From: a virus
Length of the DNA: 20,126 nt
Virus record (IMG/VR): IMGVR_UViG_3300025141_001019
Span: 1-20,126 of that record
Reading direction: 5' to 3' (one strand)
Part shown: positions 14,509 through 20,126 of the stretch, one piece after another
Position numbering within the stretch: position 1 is the first letter of the stretch
Layout of the letters: every line of letters begins with the position of its first letter
Made by a program: the position numbers and the translations under genes
The notes under the pieces: model-generated
Seen by the model: only the letters and a program-made list of their open reading frames with translations
Database searches by the model: none
What the model was told of the DNA's origin: nothing

Positions 14509-17500
14509 TTAATCATCGAAAGATGCTCCAGTACTTGCGACAACAAAGTCGATTGCAATAAACTCAATCGTTCTTGCTGGCTTAATCATAATCTTTGCGT
14601 ACAAAACGTTTTGATCAACAAGATCAGGAGTTGTAGTAGACTCGTCTAGAATCAAACGATACTCGGTGATACCAAATCTGGCCTGAACGCTTCTCAAGAA
14701 TGGATTAACCAAGCCCTTGAAGCGGTTCCATGTGGATTGGACATTTTGGTCAAAAAGAACCTTAGTTGATAGCCTGGAGACCTCCTTCTTTAGGAATATC
14801 ATTAGTCGACGGACATTAATCCGATCCAATGCTGAGCTTCTTGCCTGCAAGGTTTTCTGTCCGAAAATCACAATCCCTTCTGATGGGAAACTTGCAATTG
14901 GATTAATCCTTGCGTCATATAGCTTGTCTCTTTCCTTCGAAGTCAACCTCTCGCGAACACCAACAACTGCCAACCCAGCAGAACCTTCAGTGAGGCCTCC
15001 GCGGTTGAACCCAGCAGGAGCAAACCAGACTTCTGACTTTCTCTGAGAGCTAGCGAATGTACCCAGTGCAACTACGGATGGTGGCATCCACATGGACTGA
15101 CCTGTTCGACTATCGTTGGTTCGGACCCATGGATAATAAGCGCAGCCATAGCTACTGTCAATATTCCTATTTCTTAGATTCTGAATTACATCATCTACAG
15201 ATCCTCGACGCGAAGCTTCGGTCGTAGTGTTTTCAGTAGATGGAACATACCCACCATCGAGATCGACAATTGCTAATGCGTCACCTCGACTCTCACAAGT
15301 TGCGATAGCGTGGTCAACCAACGTATTATCCGTAAGGCCGGGCATCGACAGAAGGTTCATCTCAACGAATTCTGGATCTGCGCATGTGTCAATAGCGCGC
15401 TTAATTGAATAGTATGCATAGCTATTGTACTCAGTTCCAGAAGAGAGGCCAGTATTTCTAAATGGTTCGGACTCTGTAATATCCAGGCCATCTGCACCAC
15501 CATAAAATGGAACAGTAAACTTATTATATCCCATATCGAGGACACGGCTGTAGCTGGCGCTATTTGCGGAAAGACTTTCAGCGCGAGAGCCAGATTCATA
15601 GACCAGCATGTCTCCCAAGCCACTCTCATGGCGAAGATCATCCAAAGAGAATATCCAGGAGTACTCTGTCAGGCCATCGCTTGAAGTATTGAAAGTATCA
15701 AACGCAGAACAAACGGGTCGACAGTGATCTGGAATGCTTGGATCGTATTCTAGAGACGTAGCTGTCTTCGTGGTCTGGAATCCAAAGTAAGCATTTACTG
15801 GATCGGTCATATGACCATCGGAAGAAGACGCTCTTAGTGGCACAGCGGGGAACTCGATGTTACCAGTAATTGCCAAGTTTCCAACGTTGACGAAAAGATC
15901 ACCAATATCTGCCTGACCGTGCTTAGCGGTCTCACTACCACCACCGCCGGGGATATCTCCAGCAAATTTAGCAAAAATGTTGAAACCCTTGTTGGCTCCC
16001 GATCCGCCAGCACGATCGCCGCCAGCTCCCTGAAACACTGAATCTACTCCGCTTCCAGCAGAACCACTCTGGAAGGAGAAAGATCCATATCTAATTGGAC
16101 CATGGGCTCCATATGGCAACAGTGCGTTGTTTATAGCACCAGTGTCAACATCTTCATTCATCACGACGCGCAAGAATTTAGACTGGTTTGGATACTTTCC
16201 ATATTGTCTAAGCCTCTTGTCAACATCGCTCCATTGTACATACATATCGCCAATTCTGCGGGCGATATAGTTTGGAGATGTGGGGTCCAAATTAAGATTT
16301 GAGAATCGCTCAACTTGTCTTACCGCATTGTCAGTATCTTCGATTCTTCGAAGCTCAACTGTAAAGGATCCATATGGATCAATGTCAGGTCTTTCTGACT
16401 TTCTAATTCCACTAATTGAAACCTTAAGATTTTTCTGCAACCACTCTCCATGGCTCAATCCAACAAACTTGAAAAGCTTTTGCATATCTTCGGGAGCATA
16501 AGAGGACACGTTTGCAGTGTCAAGATGCTGGGAAATAAACCAGCCAGTCTCACAGTCCTGGAACGCTCTCTTTTGCAGACCGTGGTGATTACTACCGCTA
16601 CCAATTCCAGTAATCCAGCCGTGAGAGGCACCGTCGTTAGTTGCTGTAATGTCATTCTTTGCCAGCACCTTTCTTAGAGCGTTATCATACGTCTCGCCAA
16701 GCCAGTATTTCTCTACCTGGGCGGTTCTCGTAACTGTTGTATTTGTCAAAATTGGGTTTGTGTTAAAGACTTTGCGAATATAAATATCGGAGGTATCATC
16801 AAAGTTGAAGGAGGCTAACTTTACAGTGTTTCCAGAGGAGTCTTTAATAATTGCCTTGAATTCGTGATTTGCGCCTTCGTTATTCAGCAAGATGCCAGAC
16901 CCTGAAAGAGCAAGGCTGTGGTCAGTCCCAGAGGCCTCTTCGGAGTGTAAGTGTAGGGTGTCACTACCGCTAAGCTCAATTGAGCCCTCCTGCAGATACC
17001 AGACTGCAGCCAGGGTACCAGACATTTGTCGAGTGCTCTGTAGGCCGTCCTGTCCTGCTCTTTGAACTGGGCTTGAACCTGATTCAATAATAAACAATCC
17101 ATAAGCACCACCATTAGAGGCGCGCGCACTGTTGTGAGCAGCGGTAGTTTTCCAACCAGCTTTTCCGGCGCCGCCAGACGTTGTTTCATTTGGGTGATAT
17201 CCGCCCATTAGGCGAACCATTGTGACCGGTCCGACGCCAGCCCTCAAGTAAGCTTGGGCTGCATATGCTGCGTAAGTGGGGCCCACATAATTACCCTGTC
17301 TCCAAACATCGCCGCTTCCACCGCCGGGAATTGGCATACCGAAAACATCGACAAACTCTGAAAACGAAGAAACTCGTACCGGGCGGAGACCTGGGCCACG
17401 CTCAGTCCTTCCGATGATGACGGGGCCGGTACCACCGGGCTGTCTTGGTACAAAAGAATTATCGATTTCGTTTACGAATATTCCTGGGGATACAAACTTA

Positions 17501-17517
17501 AATTTTTTAACTGACAT
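14509..17517 (-). CDS. gp18: Contractile tail sheath protein, enlarged
   Basis: This is a 1002-residue protein. The ATG at 17517 has AAGGAG 10 nt upstream. The N-terminus (FVSPGIFVNEIDNS, then VIIGRTERGPGLRPVRVSSFSEFVDVFG) and the C-terminus (about 890-1002, including RRLMIFLKKEVSRLSTKVLFDQN, TWNRFKGLVNPFL and PARTIEFIAIDFVV) are hallmark T4-like sheath segments. The C-terminal domain lines the tube, and the terminal strand completes a neighbour's sheet. The sheath contracts to drive the tube into the cell. T4 gp18 has 659 residues. The extra length lies in the middle: a Ser/Gly/His-rich segment at about 120-250, then YIRKVFNTNP, and Gly-rich loops at about 490-560. These probably form surface-exposed domains. 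The gene follows the tail terminator after a 127-bp gap and precedes the tube. Very confident. Confidence 0.96.
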   Translation of the reverse strand: MSVKKFKFVSPGIFVNEIDNSFVPRQPGGTGPVIIGRTERGPGLRPVRVSSFSEFVDVFGMPIPGGGSGDVWRQGNYVGPTYAAYAAQAYLRAGVGPVTMVRLMGGYHPNETTSGGAGKAGWKTTAAHNSARASNGGAYGLFIIESGSSPVQRAGQDGLQSTRQMSGTLAAVWYLQEGSIELSGSDTLHLHSEEASGTDHSLALSGSGILLNNEGANHEFKAIIKDSSGNTVKLASFNFDDTSDIYIRKVFNTNPILTNTTVTRTAQVEKYWLGETYDNALRKVLAKNDITATNDGASHGWITGIGSGSNHHGLQKRAFQDCETGWFISQHLDTANVSSYAPEDMQKLFKFVGLSHGEWLQKNLKVSISGIRKSERPDIDPYGSFTVELRRIEDTDNAVRQVERFSNLNLDPTSPNYIARRIGDMYVQWSDVDKRLRQYGKYPNQSKFLRVVMNEDVDTGAINNALLPYGAHGPIRYGSFSFQSGSAGSGVDSVFQGAGGDRAGGSGANKGFNIFAKFAGDIPGGGGSETAKHGQADIGDLFVNVGNLAITGNIEFPAVPLRASSSDGHMTDPVNAYFGFQTTKTATSLEYDPSIPDHCRPVCSAFDTFNTSSDGLTEYSWIFSLDDLRHESGLGDMLVYESGSRAESLSANSASYSRVLDMGYNKFTVPFYGGADGLDITESEPFRNTGLSSGTEYNSYAYYSIKRAIDTCADPEFVEMNLLSMPGLTDNTLVDHAIATCESRGDALAIVDLDGGYVPSTENTTTEASRRGSVDDVIQNLRNRNIDSSYGCAYYPWVRTNDSRTGQSMWMPPSVVALGTFASSQRKSEVWFAPAGFNRGGLTEGSAGLAVVGVRERLTSKERDKLYDARINPIASFPSEGIVIFGQKTLQARSSALDRINVRRLMIFLKKEVSRLSTKVLFDQNVQSTWNRFKGLVNPFLRSVQARFGITEYRLILDESTTTPDLVDQNVLYAKIMIKPARTIEFIAIDFVVASTGASFDD

Positions 17518-17644
17518 ACTTGGTATTCTCCTTAAGAGCCATATTGCTAGATATCGTTCTCATAAACATTTATTATGACTTTTCATGTAGTAAATAGTTA
17601 GTTTCGTTTCTAAAGTCCCACAACATTTTAAAAATTAAATAATG
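17518..17644 (-). promoter_or_regulatory. Largest intergenic gap, possible promoter/leader of sheath and tube genes
   Basis: This 127-bp AT-rich gap is the longest in the window and precedes the genes for the most abundant tail proteins. On the transcribed strand it holds CATAAT (17577-17572), a 5/6 match to a -10 box, with no good -35 box. It also holds the sheath ribosome site AAGGAG. No exact T4 late-promoter box TATAAATA is present. A local promoter or processing leader is plausible from position more than from sequence. Confidence 0.25.
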
Positions 17645-18616
17645 CTATAATTTAAAAAATCGGTCCTTTTTGGCTGCCGGTGGAAATCCGCCAGTATCTG
17701 GGTGTTCGTCTTGGGACATTACCCGCTCTCTGGGTAGTCTCACCTTTACGGCATTTTCGCGAACGACGACTTTCGGAGTCTCCTGATTATCGCCTTCGCC
17801 AATTAGATGTCCAAGCACCCGAATATCGAAACTACTCTCAAAAGCCCTCTCCTCTTCGCCTAAATCTGCTATATTATTATTAGATCCGAACTCTTTCGGC
17901 AGAAATCCCTCAAATCTGTGTCCCTCGTTATACATAATAAATTGATTGATCTGGCCAGTCTTAACCAAGAACGGCGTCAACATCTCATTGATTTGCTGTT
18001 GATATTCTGCTTTCAAGGTGATCGAATAGTTTAAATTGACATAAACAGGCAAAGGTATGCTAATTGTTTCGTAAACAATTAAATTATTGTTTCTTGGATA
18101 ATATAGTTGGCCATGGCCAACAGATCCACTGGCAAAGGCGCCAGCAGATACGTCATCAGTATTGTTTGTATCTCGACCACCGCCGCGTAATTTCGCACCT
18201 TCGTTGGCAGCAAATAATGACGTTTTTTCTTGTTGTACTCTTCGCGCCACGGTAATAGTGCCGCCGCGAGGATCGTTTACTGGAAATAAATTGGCGGTCA
18301 ACTTTCCGTGCATTGTTGAGTCTTTTGTTACAGAAGTCCTTTGCACAGTGATGAGAGGCAATTTAAGGTTTCCGTTGCCATCTCTTATCTCCTTGTCGTT
18401 CTTGATTTGGTATGCGCGCTCAGCAGATACCCAAATTACGGGAATTCTTTTTCTACCCTTGTTCGTCGTTGAGTATATTCTCAGCTCCTCATATAGCCAA
18501 TTGTACATTGCCTGATCTATCGTTTCCAGTGAAGATGGCTGAACCACAAACTCCCGCTCCTGTTGGGCTGAGGAAGTGTTAAAGTAACTTGGTGGTGCTA
18601 AAAATTCAACTGGCAT
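17645..18616 (-). CDS. gp15: Tail terminator / tail completion protein (gp15-like)
   Basis: From ATG at 18616 the product is 323 residues. A TTG directly before it could add one residue, but the GAGGG site lies 8 nt from the ATG, a better distance. The start overlaps the end of the neck gene by 11 nt, suggesting translational coupling. Pattern match to T4 gp15 (272 aa), which caps tube and sheath and joins tail to neck: a helical start with AMYNWLYEELRIYS, then KRIPVIWVSAERAYQ (compare RVPITYASKEHF in T4), KLPLITVQR, and in the second half ISIPLPVYVNLNYSITLKAEYQQ followed by NEMLTPFL, matching the T4 helix that follows its ELSIFTRY strand. A polar Gly/Asn loop at about 135-175 is extra, and the last 40 residues are basic and Pro-rich. 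Context after neck genes and before the sheath supports the call. Confidence 0.8.
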   Translation of the reverse strand: MPVEFLAPPSYFNTSSAQQEREFVVQPSSLETIDQAMYNWLYEELRIYSTTNKGRKRIPVIWVSAERAYQIKNDKEIRDGNGNLKLPLITVQRTSVTKDSTMHGKLTANLFPVNDPRGGTITVARRVQQEKTSLFAANEGAKLRGGGRDTNNTDDVSAGAFASGSVGHGQLYYPRNNNLIVYETISIPLPVYVNLNYSITLKAEYQQQINEMLTPFLVKTGQINQFIMYNEGHRFEGFLPKEFGSNNNIADLGEEERAFESSFDIRVLGHLIGEGDNQETPKVVVRENAVKVRLPRERVMSQDEHPDTGGFPPAAKKDRFFKL

Positions 18617-19094
18617 CAAAAAGACCCTCTCTCGCTCTTACGCATCTGGCGGTGATCTCGACGCGATGGTCGATTTGGCCAAACATTTGTCTAGACTCCG
18701 CCAGCGTTACGATCTCATAATGTATGTCCCCATATAGAATGAAATCGCCTTCTCGCACAAATAGATCCTGGTCTTCTGTTAGCCTTCTTTTATGAAAATG
18801 CACGTTAATGGCGACCTCTTTATCCAAAGCTACATTGCTAGTAAATTTCGTTTTGATTCCTTCGAATTCAACCAGCGCATATACACGTACAGGAGGTAAA
18901 AACGTTTTTTCAATTGCCTCTCCATAAAGAGGATGAAAATTTGTTCGATCAATATCAATTGGATAATAAACAATTTGTTGTCCAATTACACGCTCAATTA
19001 ATTCGTCATTTACCTGTTTGACAAGGTCGCGCTCCTTCTTTCCTAAGAAAAGCGGGGGCGGTGGAGTTTCTGGCTGTTTCCAATCGTCAGACAT
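18606..19094 (-). CDS. gp14: Neck protein (gp14-like)
   Basis: This is a 162-residue protein. The ATG at 19094 is preceded by GTAGGG about 7 nt upstream, a site that overlaps the last codon and stop of the previous gene. It begins with a Pro-rich arm (7-15), then KKERDLVKQVNDELIERVIG helix and YYPID (43-47). The rest follows the T4 gp14 plan in order: LYGEAIEKTF, RVYALVEFEGIK, a long beta region with KEVAINVHFHKRRL, then EGDFILYG and the FGQIDHRVEITARC end. T4 gp14 is 256 residues, so this is a shorter form. The protein would join the gp13-like protein to seal the filled head and dock the tail. The family match is by eye; neck function is well supported by neighbours. Confidence 0.78.
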   Translation of the reverse strand: MSDDWKQPETPPPPLFLGKKERDLVKQVNDELIERVIGQQIVYYPIDIDRTNFHPLYGEAIEKTFLPPVRVYALVEFEGIKTKFTSNVALDKEVAINVHFHKRRLTEDQDLFVREGDFILYGDIHYEIVTLAESRQMFGQIDHRVEITARCVRAREGLFDAS

Positions 19095-19098
19095 TTAT

Positions 19099-20126
19099 TT
19101 ACCCTACAAATATCGGCAACGGAGATTCCTTAAGAATCTTATTTGTCGCCTCAACAAGCTCTGCATCACCTTTAATAAGGTCAGTATACTCAAGAACATC
19201 AAGGACTTCTTTGAGTTCTGTTCGCAACTTATCCTGCTCGTCTTTTCCTTCGGTTATTAGCGCGGGGCCGTTTAATGTTACAGATTCACCTGGAATTGGG
19301 ACTGTAGAAAACTTGCTCCTAATCTGACCAAGCGTCTCTTTTGTGAGAGCTAATGCAAACCTTCGGATCCATTGTTTTCCAATTGCATTTATATTTTCAT
19401 ATGGTACGTTATCAAACGGCAGTGTATTCATATTGTTAACACCAGCAGTTCCAATGGTTGACTCGTTTGAATACTCGTCCCAAACATCAGTTTGAACTGT
19501 GAATTCAACCCAAAAATATTCTGGAGCATGTGAGTCTGGAACCGGGTACAACCTTAATTTATTATTTCTAAGATCATACGAATAGTGAGATATTCTTGTG
19601 TATATTGAATCTTCATAGGCCATGGCTTGCATTTTATTTTGCCATGATGGTATTAATTCAAATGTAGAATCATCAGAGTACTGGCCATATGTATTTAAAT
19701 TACCAACAACACCAATTCCACCATAATATCCATAAAATCTCCACATAGCTTGCGGCGTTTTATAATAAACTTTTCTAACTAAAATCTTTTTATAACCATT
19801 GTCGTTGCCATCTGTCAACAATCCAGCGAATGGCACACTTCCTTTGCCGGCAGCATCAGAATTATTAACCGATGCAGAAACAATTAAATCTTGCAAATTA
19901 TATTCTTGCTGAGACTTGACTGTTTCAATCGATGCAGAATAAAATGGCTGGGTACCTCCGACTCCCGCCTCATCAGAAAGGCCATCGGCAACTCGACGAG
20001 CGTATGCAAATTCGAATCTTGGATATTTTAAGTTTACACCTTCGGGGCCTGTAACTACATTTCCACGATGATCAAATGTTCCTGTCGTATTTCCAAGAGC
20101 ATCAGACAAGATGTTTTTTGATTGAT
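19099..20126 (-). CDS. gp13: Neck / head completion protein (gp13-like), 5' end cut off by the window
   Basis: The frame has its stop at 19099-19101 and remains open to the right edge, giving at least 341 residues. The first possible start inside the window is TTG at 20109, but no ribosome site precedes it. The codons before it (reading QSKNI) look like natural protein sequence, so the true start probably lies beyond 20126. Features are PRFEFAYARRVADGLSDEAGVGG, QEYNLQDLI, NNKLRLYPVPD, and a C-terminal helix and loop IGKQWIRRFALALTKETLGQIRSK, then FSTVPIPGESVTLNGPALI and a charged helix. The VPIPG-VTLNG-LI signature is one I associate with neck proteins of T4-like and other large marine myoviruses; T4 gp13 has 309 residues. 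It is followed by the gp14-like gene with only 4 nt between, as in T4. Good confidence in the neck role. Confidence 0.75.
   Translation of the reverse strand, partial: QSKNILSDALGNTTGTFDHRGNVVTGPEGVNLKYPRFEFAYARRVADGLSDEAGVGGTQPFYSASIETVKSQQEYNLQDLIVSASVNNSDAAGKGSVPFAGLLTDGNDNGYKKILVRKVYYKTPQAMWRFYGYYGGIGVVGNLNTYGQYSDDSTFELIPSWQNKMQAMAYEDSIYTRISHYSYDLRNNKLRLYPVPDSHAPEYFWVEFTVQTDVWDEYSNESTIGTAGVNNMNTLPFDNVPYENINAIGKQWIRRFALALTKETLGQIRSKFSTVPIPGESVTLNGPALITEGKDEQDKLRTELKEVLDVLEYTDLIKGDAELVEATNKILKESPLPIFVG

Noticed and set aside
14495-14514. GATTAAT/ATTAATC inverted repeat at the sheath stop
   Set aside because: Almost all A/T, no following T-run, and such repeats are expected by chance in AT-rich gaps.
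20107-20109. TTG as the true start of the gp13-like gene
   Set aside because: No Shine-Dalgarno precedes it and the frame continues open with plausible codons to the window edge, so the gene is more likely cut by the window.
1-20126. CRISPR arrays, tRNAs, insertion sequences, integrase or attachment sites
   Set aside because: I saw no repeated spaced units, cloverleaf-like sequences, transposase frames or recombinase motifs on either strand.

Overview
The window is a stretch of a tailed-phage (Caudoviricetes, myovirus) genome. Every gene I can support lies on the minus strand. The stretch reads as one late, virion-morphogenesis transcript running from right (5') to left (3'). The sheath, tube and neck proteins look like the distant T4-like myoviruses common in marine bacteria. 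The host cannot be read from the sequence. There are no host genes, tRNAs, insertion sequences, CRISPR arrays or integrases. Both ends of the window cut through genes.

Layout in transcription order: (1) 20126-17645, neck and tail completion: a gp13-like neck protein (5' end cut off by the window), a gp14-like neck protein and a gp15-like tail terminator. (2) 17517-13848, contractile tail shaft: an unusually long 1002-residue tail sheath and the tail tube. (3) 13801-12242, assembly genes between tube and tape measure: a gp26/T4_baseplate-type protein that starts at TTG and carries two CxxC pairs; a short overlapping-frame protein; and a small conserved-looking protein. The first two are joined by a hairpin plus seven-T run that looks like a translational frameshift site. 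(4) 12231-7669: the 1009-residue tape measure, a probable baseplate tube-cap protein and a small LysM protein. (5) 7648-2645: a giant 1667-residue probable baseplate hub protein. (6) 2555-1119: a 478-residue protein of unknown function, probably a virion protein. (7) 1105-1: a family A (Pol I-type) DNA polymerase running off the left edge. It has the TGRL, motif A, motif B and motif C signatures but no room for a 3'-5' exonuclease domain before them.

Genes are tightly packed. Gaps are about 0-130 bp, several Shine-Dalgarno sites overlap the preceding stop codon, and no stretch over 300 bp lacks a gene. The neck proteins seal the filled head and the gp15-like protein caps the tail. The tape measure, with its presumed chaperones, sets the length of the tube, which is built on the hub, LysM and tube-cap baseplate and surrounded by the sheath.

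The two most notable points are the candidate recoding signal at about 12965-12918 and the polymerase-only family A enzyme placed 13 nt after the virion genes. T4 itself replicates with a family B polymerase. Homology statements are from memory of the families, with no database search.
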